Source: CAYXTW01 sp964452645
GTDB lineage: Bacteria > Zixibacteria > MSB-5A5 > GN15 > PGXB01
Direction: 5' to 3'
Assembly (NCBI GenBank): GCA_964452645.1
Contig: CAYVMO010000002.1
Location: forward strand, 1 to 64,000
DNA: 64,000 nt
Below the pieces are notes generated by a model. It saw only the letters and a list, made by a program, of their open reading frames with translations, had not been told where the DNA came from and did not search any database. Positions 1 through 8,215 of the stretch are shown one piece after another. Both the position numbers and the translations under genes were made by a program. The first letter of the stretch is position 1, and each line of letters begins with the position of its first letter.

Positions 1-1032
1 GATCCGCGCGTTCTAACGTGGGAGGCCGGAGCGGTGGCAAAGGCGGCGATTGAGTCCGGCGTGGCACAGAAAATGATCGATATCGAAGAATATAAAAGAG
101 AACTGCAAAAAAGGATCGGTAAGGGCCGGATAATTATGTCGGTTCTGACTGACAAGGCCCGACAGGATCCGAAACGGATTGTTTTCCCCGAAGGCGATTC
201 CAGTCGCATACTAAGAGCGGCGCATATTGTTTTCACAGAGGGAATTGGTCATCCAATTGTTCTCGGAAATCCGGATATTATAAGAAAAGTGGCCGAGGAA
301 CATGAACTGGATCTTTCCGGAATCACGATATTGAATCCAATGACTTCCGATAAACGTCAGCAATACGCGGAGATTCTTTATAAAAAGAGATGCCGTCGCG
401 GGATAACGCGTGACCAGGCCTTGTGGCTAACCAGGGATCGCACCTATTACGGTATGCTGATGTTGGAAAATGGTGATTGTGACGCCGTTTTGTCAGGAGT
501 AACATCGACCTACCCGACCACGATACGTCCGGCGCTGCAAATTATCGAACTGAATGAGGGCATCACGCGCGTATCGGGTATGTTCGCGATGATTCAGAAA
601 GACAAAGTCTATATGTTTGCCGACACGACGGTGAATATCAATCCTAATGCCGAAGAGCTGGCGGAGACAGCCATCTGTGCGGCGCACGTCGCAAAGGCTT
701 TTAACATCGAACCGAAGATAGCCATGCTATCATTTTCGAATTTCGGATCGGCGCGTAATCAGGAATCGGAAAAAGTGGCCAAAGCGGTCAAAATCGTAAA
801 GGAGAAAGCGCCGGAACTGATTGTCGAAGGTGAAATGCAGGCCGATACGGCCTTAATGCCCGATTTAATGAGCAAGTACTATCCTTTTTCGGATTTGAAA
901 GAGGAGGCCAATATTTTCATATTCCCGGATTTGAATGCCGGTAATATCGCCTACAAGCTGGTGCAGAGATTGGGTGGATTGATTGCGGTCGGGCCGATTT
1001 TGATGGGGCTTTCCAAACCGGTTCATGTTTAG
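1..1032 (+). CDS. maeB: NADP-dependent malic enzyme (MaeB type), C-terminal part, 5' truncated by the window edge
   Basis: Open from base 1 with no stop. The first codons read DPRVLTWEAGAVAKAAIESG, which matches the linker at the end of the malic enzyme part of MaeB proteins. The rest is the phosphotransacetylase-like C-terminal domain (IVFPEGDSSRILRAA, LSGVTSTYPTTIRPALQII, ILMGLSKPVHV). MaeB oxidatively decarboxylates malate to pyruvate; the PTA-like domain is regulatory and binds acetyl-CoA in characterised members. The GTG at 34 is therefore not the real start. The frame stops at TAG 1030-1032, but the same frame continues for 26 codons that still look like the family C-terminus (DVNQIVDMAAIAVVDAQ) to a second TAG at 1111-1113. 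The amber codon occupies the site where homologues normally have Leu after PVHV. Confidence 0.9.
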   Translation, partial: DPRVLTWEAGAVAKAAIESGVAQKMIDIEEYKRELQKRIGKGRIIMSVLTDKARQDPKRIVFPEGDSSRILRAAHIVFTEGIGHPIVLGNPDIIRKVAEEHELDLSGITILNPMTSDKRQQYAEILYKKRCRRGITRDQALWLTRDRTYYGMLMLENGDCDAVLSGVTSTYPTTIRPALQIIELNEGITRVSGMFAMIQKDKVYMFADTTVNINPNAEELAETAICAAHVAKAFNIEPKIAMLSFSNFGSARNQESEKVAKAVKIVKEKAPELIVEGEMQADTALMPDLMSKYYPFSDLKEEANIFIFPDLNAGNIAYKLVQRLGGLIAVGPILMGLSKPVHV

Positions 1033-1113
1033 CATCGTACTCTTGACGTCAATCAGATTGTGGATATGGCGGCTATCGCGGTGGTTGACGCGCAGAGCGT
1101 TGTGAGAAAATAG
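1033..1113 (+). pseudogene. maeB: In-frame continuation of maeB after an amber codon
   Basis: Twenty-six sense codons follow the TAG at 1030-1032 in the same frame and end at TAG 1111-1113. They encode HRTLDVNQIVDMAAIAVVDA and six more residues, ending SVVRK. This resembles the normal C-terminal helix of MaeB proteins. It is either a recently truncated tail (one-base TTG or CAG to TAG change), a readthrough product, or a sequencing error. No Shine-Dalgarno or start codon makes it an independent gene. Confidence 0.7.
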
Positions 1114-1138
1114 GGATTGTCTAATATAGCATAAATTA

Positions 1139-1164
1139 AGCCTCGTAGAAGTACGGGGCTTTTT
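1139..1164 (+). terminator. Rho-independent terminator of maeB
   Basis: Stem AGCCTCG (1139-1145), loop TAGAAGTA, stem CGGGGCT (1154-1160) with one G-U pair, then a T run at 1160-1164. It lies 26 bases after the second maeB stop, which fits the gene really ending at 1113. Its right end touches the stop codon of the convergent helicase gene. Confidence 0.8.
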
Positions 1165-3430
1165 ATACACCTAATACGTACCGCAGCAAGCTGATTGTAC
1201 CGTCTTTACCGTATTCGCCGACTTCCATCTCCGGGCCGACGCATGAGGGACAGCCTCCCTTACACGGGCAGCTTTGAACCTGTTCGAGACAGGCTTTGAA
1301 TAAATCATCGGCGATATTGAATAATTTCTCCGAATAGCCGACCCCGGCCGGAATGTTCTCGTAAATGTAAACGGTCGGCAATTCGGTGAATGGCGAACGC
1401 ACCTGCGAAATCGCGCGGAGATCATGCGGGTCGCACATGACCCATAGCGGTGCAATCTTGCCCAGTATATTGGCCAGTCCGCGCAGTGAACCGCCGAATA
1501 TCTCACCCTCAATGTTGAGTTTGAATCTTATATCACCGGGGAAAGCATACCAGAAAGCGTTGGTTTGCAATTCCAGTTCCGGCAAGGTCAATTTACCCGA
1601 ACCGACATTTTCGTGAGTATGGAATTTTACTTTTTTAAAAAGCACCGTTACCGAAGTGACTTTGACTTCGCCCCAGGAAAGAATCGAATCGTAGATATTT
1701 TTCTTATTCGATTCGGACAGGACGGTCAAATCGGATTTGGTCTCGGCATCAGTGAAATAATCGACGTTAGTCTCTTTGACATACGCCTTGCGACCTTCCC
1801 AATCAAGCTCGGTGACCTGATACTGATCAGCATCATGCAGATATATGGCTTCGGGGTGCAAAAAAATCGGCGCGGAATAATAATCGACTTCACCGATAAC
1901 GCGATTATTATCCGACTGATTTAATATTACGAAATTTTCGGGCGAAGCTGATCGGAGGGATACTTCCTGAGCGGGATATATCTCTGATGACCAGTGGTAA
2001 CGACCTTTGGCTTCACGCAAAATATTCTGTGACTCGAGGTAATCGAGAATCTCGCCGGTACCGTCGCTGCGGAAATCTTCATCGGATGCCATCGGTAACT
2101 CAAAGCTGGCGCATTTTATATGGCTGGAGCTGATTATCAGATTATCGGGATCGACAATACCCATTTCGGGCGTCCGCCTGAGCAAATATTCCGGGTCATT
2201 TGCCAGGAATTGGTTGACTGCTGAACTGTTGGCGACAAAGATAGTGAGGGACGTTCCGGAACGTCGTCCGGCCCGCCCGGCCTGCTGCCAGACCGACGCG
2301 ATTGAGCCGGGATACCCGCAGATAATGGAGACATCAAGGGCGCCGATATCAATGCCCAATTCGAGGGCATTGGTCGAGACGACGCCAGTGATGGTGCCGT
2401 CACGCAATCCGGCCTCGATTCTTCGCCGCTCATTGGGAAGATAACCGCCGCGATAACCGGCAACCCTGATATTTTTTCCGAATGGTTCGGCAAATGATTC
2501 TCTTAAATATGTCAGCAGGATTTCGACCTGCAGTCGAAAGCGGGCGAATATAATAGTCTGAATCCTCTGGCCGATAAAATGTCTGGCCAGTTGGTATGAT
2601 TCCCTGAGGGCCGATTTGCGAATTCCCAGTTGGCGATTTATGATAGGTGGATTATAAATAACAAAATGTTTTTCGCCGGTGGGGGCGCCGTTTTTATCAA
2701 TCAATTTAACAGGTCGGCCGATTATTTTCTGAGCCAGTTCGGCCGGATTGGCGATCGTGGCCGAGCAGCAAATAAATGTCGGATGGGAGCCGTAAAATCG
2801 GCAGATTCTTTGTAATCTTCGAATGACATTGGACAAATGTGAGCCGAATATTCCCCGATAGTGATGGATTTCGTCGATAACAATGAATTTCAGATTTTCG
2901 AACAATTTTATCCACCTGGTATGGTGCGGCAGGATCCCGGTATGAAGCATATCCGGATTGGTGACGACGATATGTCCGGCCGAGCGGATTAATCTTCGCG
3001 CCGTCTGCGGGGTATCGCCGTCAAACGTGAAAGTTTTTATGTCGACGTCAAGAGTGTCGATAATATTCGTCAATTCGGCCAATTGGTCCTGAGAAAGCGC
3101 TTTGGTGGGAAAGAGGTATAGCGCGCGCGAAGAATTGTCTTTTAAAATATTGTCCAGAACCGGCAGATTGTAGCATAGCGTTTTACCTGAAGCGGTAGGT
3201 GTCACGATGACCGTATCGTTATTATTATGGACGCTATCGACCGCTTCCGCCTGATGCGAGTACAATTTCCTGATCCCCCGACTCTGTAAAATCCGAATCA
3301 ACTTCGGGTCAAGATAATCCGGGAAATCGCAGTACACACCTTCACGTGCAGGAATAGTCTGCCAGTGAGTGATGTTTCCGGCGATCGCGGGATCGTTTTT
3401 GAAGCTTTCGAGGATTTGAATCAGGCTCAT
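1163..3430 (-). CDS. DEAD/DEAH-box helicase with C-terminal DUF1998 (MrfA/YprA-like)
   Basis: A 755-residue superfamily 2 helicase. Visible motifs are TPTASGKT (Walker A, about residues 77-84), DEIH (about 186-189), CCSAT (about 221-225), STNALELGIDIG and QQAGRAGRR (motif VI). The C-terminus carries a four-Cys cluster (CPCKGGCPSCVGP) typical of DUF1998. Bacillus subtilis MrfA (YprA) is a 3'-5' helicase of this architecture that acts in mitomycin-damage excision repair; the same role here is inference. The frame extends upstream to 3544, but ATG 3430 begins the conserved protein and lies two bases after the stop of the archaemetzincin-like gene, so translational coupling is likely. It is the last gene of the minus-strand chain that starts at deoB. 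Confidence 0.88.
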   Translation of the reverse strand: MSLIQILESFKNDPAIAGNITHWQTIPAREGVYCDFPDYLDPKLIRILQSRGIRKLYSHQAEAVDSVHNNNDTVIVTPTASGKTLCYNLPVLDNILKDNSSRALYLFPTKALSQDQLAELTNIIDTLDVDIKTFTFDGDTPQTARRLIRSAGHIVVTNPDMLHTGILPHHTRWIKLFENLKFIVIDEIHHYRGIFGSHLSNVIRRLQRICRFYGSHPTFICCSATIANPAELAQKIIGRPVKLIDKNGAPTGEKHFVIYNPPIINRQLGIRKSALRESYQLARHFIGQRIQTIIFARFRLQVEILLTYLRESFAEPFGKNIRVAGYRGGYLPNERRRIEAGLRDGTITGVVSTNALELGIDIGALDVSIICGYPGSIASVWQQAGRAGRRSGTSLTIFVANSSAVNQFLANDPEYLLRRTPEMGIVDPDNLIISSSHIKCASFELPMASDEDFRSDGTGEILDYLESQNILREAKGRYHWSSEIYPAQEVSLRSASPENFVILNQSDNNRVIGEVDYYSAPIFLHPEAIYLHDADQYQVTELDWEGRKAYVKETNVDYFTDAETKSDLTVLSESNKKNIYDSILSWGEVKVTSVTVLFKKVKFHTHENVGSGKLTLPELELQTNAFWYAFPGDIRFKLNIEGEIFGGSLRGLANILGKIAPLWVMCDPHDLRAISQVRSPFTELPTVYIYENIPAGVGYSEKLFNIADDLFKACLEQVQSCPCKGGCPSCVGPEMEVGEYGKDGTISLLRYVLGV

Positions 3431-3432
3431 AT

Positions 3433-3975
3433 TTATTTCTTGCCGGTTAGCTGGCGGATGCAAATATCGCAGAATTTTTCGCCTTTGTTGTCGATATCGA
3501 ACATTTCCTGACTGTAATAGTTCACGCATTTCGAGTTTCGGCAACTGCTGACTTTGAAAAGGTGCGCGATATGGTGAACCGACTGTTTGAACAGGCGATC
3601 GTAGACTTTCATTTCATCTTCAGGCAAACCGTAAAATTCCTGCCTAATCTTCATCAGTGAAACAATGGCCGTTCCCAGAATGGCATCGGAATGACCCAGT
3701 ATTGAGGCTTCATCGGGAAGATATATATCCTCTTCGCAGACGCCCAGGACATATTCACGCGGGTTGGCTTTGACACGTTCCAGTTTGGCGAGCAGTATAC
3801 TGGCATAGTACTGATTGCGAATGACATTATATGCTTCCTCGGGTATTTTCATACCCTTTAAAATATCTACCGAGCGGCCGAAAACCGGACCGATGTTCGT
3901 GGCCAACCGATTGACAAGCATGAAATCAACTTCACCCAGGGGTACAACGACTATTTTGGCTTTAACAAAGGGCAT
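3433..3975 (-). CDS. Archaemetzincin-like protein with a degenerate catalytic site
   Basis: A 180-residue protein matching peptidase family M54 over its whole length (VPLGEVDFMLVNRLATNIGP near the N-terminus, structural zinc Cys at 145, 150, 169 and 172). The family signature is HExxHxxGxxHCx4CxM. Here residues 134-145 read HHIAHLFKVSSC: the general-base Glu is His, the Gly is Lys, the third zinc-ligand His is Ser, and the Met of the Met-turn is Asn. The codons CAC CAT were confirmed on the reverse complement. The structural zinc site is complete, so the fold is probably kept while peptidase activity is lost. It sits three bases from the small Cys-rich gene upstream and two bases from the helicase downstream. 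Confidence 0.85.
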   Translation of the reverse strand: MPFVKAKIVVVPLGEVDFMLVNRLATNIGPVFGRSVDILKGMKIPEEAYNVIRNQYYASILLAKLERVKANPREYVLGVCEEDIYLPDEASILGHSDAILGTAIVSLMKIRQEFYGLPEDEMKVYDRLFKQSVHHIAHLFKVSSCRNSKCVNYYSQEMFDIDNKGEKFCDICIRQLTGKK

Positions 3976-3978
3976 ACT

Positions 3979-4182
3979 TTATTCGGCACTAAAGAAAATG
4001 CTTTTCGAACCGGCCGGTGAAACTCTGACTTCCATTTTTGCTCCGCACCTGGGGCACCATCCGACAAAAGCGTTACCTTTCTTGTTAAGATAAATCCTGT
4101 AATAAACGCGGCAACATTTAAAAATCACTCCGATATGCTGCCGTTTACGTGATCGTCCACGTTCTTTATTTTGTGTTGCCAA
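3979..4182 (-). CDS. Small conserved zinc-ribbon-like protein
   Basis: A 67-residue basic protein starting with TTG. The core contains FKCC, then a tract of aromatic and basic residues, then GWCPRCGAKMEV, giving a CC...CPRC pattern like a small zinc ribbon. Small proteins with a similar CC-VY-RIY...G-CPRCG pattern are familiar next to archaemetzincin genes in other phyla (from memory, not searched). Function unknown. It lies 13 bases after deoC and three bases before the archaemetzincin-like gene, so it belongs to this operon. The Shine-Dalgarno is weak (AGAAAGA about 6 bases before TTG), and the conserved part begins about residue 16. Confidence 0.7.
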   Translation of the reverse strand: MATQNKERGRSRKRQHIGVIFKCCRVYYRIYLNKKGNAFVGWCPRCGAKMEVRVSPAGSKSIFFSAE

Positions 4183-4195
4183 CTAAAATCTTTCT

Positions 4196-4873
4196 TCAAG
4201 ATTCAGTTCTGGTTTGTACCTGATAGTACTCTTCCATAATTTTCACCGAAGCCGAGGAGCCGATTCTTTCGGCGCCGGCCCTGATCAGCTCTTCGGCCGT
4301 ATTTAAATCGCGAATGCCGCCGGAGGCCTTCACTTTTATTTTGCCCGCCGCCGTATTGTACAGCCGCTCGACTATTTCGACGGTGGCACCGCCGAAAAAA
4401 CCGGTAGCGGTTTTTACGTATTCGGCACCGGCGTTTATGACAGTTTTGACCGCTTCAATCTGCGCCTTAGCGGTGATACGCGGAGCTTCGATGATTACCT
4501 TTAAAAGAATATTATCAGGCAGATTTTTTCGCACCTCGGAAATTTCTTTTTCCGCCAATTTATATTCACCCATCGCCAGATAACCGATATTGGCAACCAT
4601 ATCGATTTCATCCGCGCCGTCCTCGACACCGCTGGTTGCTTCGGCCACTTTTATATCAACTCGATTAGCTGACAGCGGAAATCCTGCGACCGAAATAATT
4701 TTGATATCAGAGCCGGACAACTCCCTTTTGGCCTCGATGACCCAGCAGGGATTGATGGCGATACCGAAAAAATCATACTCGATTGCATCGCGGCACAGGG
4801 AAATTATATCCTCAAGTTTGGTTTCCGGATAAAGAAGCGAGTGGTCGAAGTACTTATTTAAATTGTCAATCAT
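4196..4873 (-). CDS. deoC: Deoxyribose-phosphate aldolase
   Basis: A 225-residue class I aldolase that cleaves 2-deoxyribose 5-phosphate to glyceraldehyde 3-phosphate and acetaldehyde in deoxynucleoside catabolism. The Schiff-base Lys is in EYVKTATGFF (Lys154), with Asp91 in DEIDMV and the second Lys in KVKASGGIRD (Lys182). Length fits the short bacterial form. It follows deoB by 26 bases; the deoB stop sits in a small GGCC-TGA-GGCC hairpin between the two genes. The pair converts deoxyribose 1-phosphate to central metabolites. Confidence 0.95.
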   Translation of the reverse strand: MIDNLNKYFDHSLLYPETKLEDIISLCRDAIEYDFFGIAINPCWVIEAKRELSGSDIKIISVAGFPLSANRVDIKVAEATSGVEDGADEIDMVANIGYLAMGEYKLAEKEISEVRKNLPDNILLKVIIEAPRITAKAQIEAVKTVINAGAEYVKTATGFFGGATVEIVERLYNTAAGKIKVKASGGIRDLNTAEELIRAGAERIGSSASVKIMEEYYQVQTRTES

Positions 4874-4899
4874 CCCGGTGTCTCACATTTATTTCGGCC

Positions 4900-6090
4900 T
4901 CAGGCCGGATTAATAGTCTGTTTTATTTCATTTAAAAAACTTTTACCGGGGAAAGTATAGTCAATCTTAAATATTTCCGCAAGCGTTTGAGCGATATCGG
5001 CAAAAGTCTCTCGCGTGCCCAGATCGATACCCTTTTTTATTCGTTTGTTGTACGCCAGAAGCGGGACATATTCGCGTGTATGATCGGTTGAGTTTTTCAG
5101 CGTCGGATCGCAGCCATGGTCGGCCGTAATGATCAGTACATCATCGTTATTCAAAATGCCAGTGAGTTCATGAAGTCGACTATCAAAATCTTCCAGCCCG
5201 CGACCAAAAGATTCGGTATCGTTGCGATGTCCCCAGAGCATATCAAAATCCACCAGATTGGAAAGAATCAGACCATATTCGGTCTGAGACAATTCGTCAA
5301 TCACTTTATTCATCACTTCACCGTTGTTTTTAGCTTTGACGACTTTGCTGAATCCACGGTGGGCATAAAGGTCGTAGATTTTTCCGATAGAGACGGTCGG
5401 GATTTTTCGGAGAAATAATTTATCCAGAATTGTATCCGAGGGCGGTTCGAGTGAAAAATCTCTCCGGTTGGTCGTGCGCACGAAATTTCCCGGTTGGCCG
5501 TAAAAGGGTCGGGCGATTACTCTCCCGACTGCATGTTTACCCTGAAGGAGTTCACGCGCGATTCGGCAGATTTCGTATAATTTTTCAGGTGATATTATTT
5601 CTTCATGGGCGGCCAGCTGGAAAACCGAATCGGCGGAGGTGTACAATATTATCTCGCCGGTTTTCAAGTGACGTTCGCCGAGTTTCTTTATGATTTCCGT
5701 ACCTGAAGCGGGAACGTTGCCGATGGTTTTTACTCCGGCTTTTTTTTCGAAATTTTCAACCAGATTGGAGGGAAAGCCATCCTGATAAACCGGAAACGGT
5801 TGTTTTAGAATTACTCCAGCGATTTCCCAATGTCCTGAGGTTGAGTCTTTACCGGTCGATTTTTCCGCCATCCGGCCATAGCAAGCCGTCGGTACGACGA
5901 CTTTATCGATGCCTGTGATTGGAACGATATTGCCCAAACCCATTTTTTCGCAATGGGGCATCGTCAGTCCGCCTAATTCTCGGGCGACATTGGGAATAGT
6001 AGAGGCGCCAATGTCGCCGTACCGGTCCGCATCGGGAAGTTCGCCGACACCGCAGGCATCAAGAACAATAATGATAACACGTTTGAACAT
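4900..6090 (-). CDS. deoB: Phosphopentomutase
   Basis: A 396-residue alkaline-phosphatase-superfamily enzyme that interconverts (deoxy)ribose 1-phosphate and 5-phosphate. N-terminal metal site LDACGVGELPDADRYGD with the following STIPN, a phospho-Thr region near GKDSTSGHWE, and C-terminal metal ligands in ITADHGCDPT and DHTREYVP. Full length for the family. It is the first gene of the minus-strand chain deoB-deoC-small Cys protein-archaemetzincin-like-helicase. A terminator for the preceding sigma operon lies just upstream, so deoB probably has its own promoter in 6091-6126; none with good hexamers was seen. Confidence 0.95.
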   Translation of the reverse strand: MFKRVIIIVLDACGVGELPDADRYGDIGASTIPNVARELGGLTMPHCEKMGLGNIVPITGIDKVVVPTACYGRMAEKSTGKDSTSGHWEIAGVILKQPFPVYQDGFPSNLVENFEKKAGVKTIGNVPASGTEIIKKLGERHLKTGEIILYTSADSVFQLAAHEEIISPEKLYEICRIARELLQGKHAVGRVIARPFYGQPGNFVRTTNRRDFSLEPPSDTILDKLFLRKIPTVSIGKIYDLYAHRGFSKVVKAKNNGEVMNKVIDELSQTEYGLILSNLVDFDMLWGHRNDTESFGRGLEDFDSRLHELTGILNNDDVLIITADHGCDPTLKNSTDHTREYVPLLAYNKRIKKGIDLGTRETFADIAQTLAEIFKIDYTFPGKSFLNEIKQTINPA

Positions 6091-6126
6091 GCTCTTAATC
6101 TATTAAAAATGTCGAACGAGAGACAA

Positions 6127-6149
6127 TAAAAAAACGGCCGCAGGGCCGC
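6127..6149 (-). terminator. Rho-independent terminator of the sigma/anti-sigma/lipoprotein operon
   Basis: Read on the minus strand: CGGCC, loop CTGC, GGCCG, followed by seven T. It lies 25 bases after the stop of the lipoprotein gene and before deoB, separating the two minus-strand units. Confidence 0.8.
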
Positions 6150-6174
6150 CTGAGCATAAAAAGTGATTCTCGGA

Positions 6175-6996
6175 TTACTTATATGTTATATCGACGAGAT
6201 GTGTCAGACTGTTTCGATCTTCTTCGATTTTAAACGATGTCGTCTTTTTATTCTTTTTCTGTGTTCCCTCGCGGACCAGGTGTGAATCCTCCTCCTGTCG
6301 GATCATTATTCCTTCCGTATATGAAAAATAAGTGACACCCTCGACTTCGATTCGGTCAACACCCTTAACGGTCACGGAACCATCGCCCATCGGATTGGAA
6401 CCCAATGGGATCACGATATTGCCTTTGTATTCAATCACGGCACAATCATAACCTGCCTCACGGACAAACGCTTTTATTTTATACGTTGTCGTGGCCTCAG
6501 TCATGCCTTCATCGAGCAGGACTTTGTAGCTGTTCGTCCAGCTGTACCCCTCCGGTACGAGTTCATGCGGATAAACGGGAGCCGTTTGTTCGAATAAGCG
6601 GCGATAGTACTCAAATGATTCCTCGGAAAGATTACTGTCGGGAAAAAACTCGATAATTTTGCCATCGGTAGCCATAATACATCCGGTGGTCCATTCAACC
6701 TGTTTTTTTTCATCTTCGTCCGTCTGGGTGTACGAAAAAAGCAGGCGAGAAGTATTACTATCAATTGTCTCCGTTACTTCCTGCGAATATAAAATACGGC
6801 CGGATCGTTCATCGGTAAGCGTCTGCTTGCCGTTTTCATCGACGACGGCCGAGCTTTTGCTGTCGTAGATGTAATGATAGACCTTATCAGCGGGGAATTT
6901 AAAAGCCAGCCGGACTTTTTTTGTTTGTTCGCCGCAGCCGGATAGAACAACAAGGACTATGACAATCAAAAACCGATCAATTAATCTGCGAGTCAT
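6175..6996 (-). CDS. Lipoprotein encoded with an ECF sigma/anti-sigma pair
   Basis: A 273-residue protein with a signal peptide (MTRRLIDRFLIVIVLVVLSG) and lipobox LSGC, so a lipoprotein. The mature part is beta-rich (VRLAFKFPADKVYHYIYDS, later YKGNIVIPLGSNPMGDGSV) and looks like the large class of secreted DUF6263-like domains; no catalytic motif is seen. The frame can start at 7011, but ATG 6996 has AAAGGA eight bases upstream and begins the signal peptide. Its start overlaps the anti-sigma gene by 20 bases, so it is probably co-translated and part of the same envelope-sensing unit. Confidence 0.75.
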   Translation of the reverse strand: MTRRLIDRFLIVIVLVVLSGCGEQTKKVRLAFKFPADKVYHYIYDSKSSAVVDENGKQTLTDERSGRILYSQEVTETIDSNTSRLLFSYTQTDEDEKKQVEWTTGCIMATDGKIIEFFPDSNLSEESFEYYRRLFEQTAPVYPHELVPEGYSWTNSYKVLLDEGMTEATTTYKIKAFVREAGYDCAVIEYKGNIVIPLGSNPMGDGSVTVKGVDRIEVEGVTYFSYTEGIMIRQEEDSHLVREGTQKKNKKTTSFKIEEDRNSLTHLVDITYK

Positions 6997-7546
6997 TATT
7001 ATCCTTTCCATAGGCTGTATGGCCTATCCGGCCTAAGATTATCCCCTGTTGTCCGAAAGAACCGGGCGATGAAAGCAGGATGGAACTAATCAAAGCCGAC
7101 CTCGAATTTTCCGCGGCAATCGTCGATTCGTCCAAACGGGAAATTTTTACGGCCGGATGGTGCTCCTCGGTTTTGATACCCAAAACCGGCCATTTCGCGG
7201 ACCCGGGCAATACGATGGTAACGGCGAAAATCGCGATCGCGGCTGCTAATGAAAAGGCATATTTCAGGATTGTAAATAGCGGCCGTGAAGACCTTTCATC
7301 GACGAGCGACTCAGGCTTATCCATAGTTCTTGATAAAATATTTGATTCGAGGCTATCCCAGTATTTTTCGCCGGGATCGGGCACTTTATCGACAGTCAAT
7401 ATACCGACAAGGATTTCCAGCTGCTCCAGTTCCTCGCGGCATCGATCGCATTTTCCAAGATGTTCTTCCAGTACGGCGCGGAAGTCAGGCGTCAGACGAC
7501 CCGCCGAATAATCATCGAGATAAAGTTGTATTTCACGACAGGTCAT
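6977..7546 (-). CDS. Anti-sigma factor with N-terminal zinc-finger (ZAS) domain
   Basis: A 189-residue protein. The N-terminus (MTCREIQLYLDDYSAGRL followed by LEEHLGKCDRCREELEQLE) has the H-x3-C-x2-C zinc motif of ZAS anti-sigma factors, and one membrane segment follows (YAFSLAAAIAIFAVTIVL). It should hold the adjacent ECF sigma at the inner membrane. The frame is open to 7636, but ATG 7546 starts the ZAS domain and has GAGG eight bases upstream, nine bases after the sigma stop. The C-terminal periplasmic part is short and unremarkable. Confidence 0.85.
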   Translation of the reverse strand: MTCREIQLYLDDYSAGRLTPDFRAVLEEHLGKCDRCREELEQLEILVGILTVDKVPDPGEKYWDSLESNILSRTMDKPESLVDERSSRPLFTILKYAFSLAAAIAIFAVTIVLPGSAKWPVLGIKTEEHHPAVKISRLDESTIAAENSRSALISSILLSSPGSFGQQGIILGRIGHTAYGKDNNDSQIN

Positions 7547-7554
7547 GGAACACC

Positions 7555-8118
7555 TCAGCTGAAGGTCTTTGACAGCCATTTTCGTAGTTTGCGCCGGGCG
7601 ATATGCAGATTGGAACGAACCGTCGCCTGCGGGCACGATAAAGCATAGGCGATTTCGGCCTTGCTGTACCCTTCGATATCGTGGAGGATAATCGCCATCT
7701 TCTGTCGGGGCGGCAGTTTTTCAATTGCACGGTTAATCTCCAATAATATTTCCGCGTTCTCGAGGTCGCTATCCGGTTTGACGATTTTCCCGGACAATTC
7801 GATTTGAACGTCCGGATGAAGGGCCAAATCGTCGACCGAGATAAATCCCTTTTGTCGTCTGCGAATTAAATCTATACAATAATTCGTTGCAATCCGCAAT
7901 ATAAAGCTGGAGAAATAAGAAATTGACTTCAGCTCATCTCTTCTTTTGTAAATCCTGACAAATGTCTCCTGCGTGACTTCATCGGCATCCAGATGGTTTC
8001 CCAGCATTCTAAATGCGACCGAATAAATTTTCTTTTTATACCTCCTGACCAACTCGGCATATGCCTCCCGGTCTCCTTTAGCCACCTTTTTGACCAGGTC
8101 TCTTATGTCCCGATTCAT
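7555..8118 (-). CDS. RNA polymerase sigma factor, ECF family
   Basis: A 187-residue sigma-70 family protein with region 2 (FRMLGNHLDADEVTQETFVRIYKR, ILRIATNYCIDLIRRRQK) and region 4 (IEKLPPRQKMAIILHDIEGY, AEIAYALSCPQATVRSNLHIARRKLRKWL). No region 3, as expected for ECF sigmas. It is the first gene of the minus-strand unit with its ZAS anti-sigma and a lipoprotein. A candidate promoter (TTGACA-16-TAATCT) lies at 8206-8233 and overlaps the promoter of the divergent MFS gene. Confidence 0.93.
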   Translation of the reverse strand: MNRDIRDLVKKVAKGDREAYAELVRRYKKKIYSVAFRMLGNHLDADEVTQETFVRIYKRRDELKSISYFSSFILRIATNYCIDLIRRRQKGFISVDDLALHPDVQIELSGKIVKPDSDLENAEILLEINRAIEKLPPRQKMAIILHDIEGYSKAEIAYALSCPQATVRSNLHIARRKLRKWLSKTFS

Positions 8119-8186
8119 TCCTGTCCGGCCCGCCCGTCGGCTATCAAAGAGACGCCGACAAAAAGAGACTGTTTAAAACTAAATTA

Positions 8187-8215
8187 TTGACACTTTTCTG
8201 ATCAAAGATTATGAT
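8187..8215 (+). promoter_or_regulatory. Promoter of the MFS exporter
   Basis: TTGACA at 8187-8192, 17-base spacer, TATGAT at 8210-8215. The predicted start site is near 8222, about 43 bases before the ATG. Its -10 overlaps the -10 of the opposing sigma-factor promoter. Confidence 0.75.

Noticed and set aside
1030..1032. Genome-wide amber reassignment or pyrrolysine at the maeB TAG
   Set aside because: Other genes here end with TAG as ordinary stops (yicC, and the second maeB stop), and no pyl gene or suppressor tRNA is in the window.
1163..3544. Longer start of the helicase at 3544
   Set aside because: The first 38 residues are the tail of the archaemetzincin-like gene read in another frame; ATG 3430 gives the family N-terminus.
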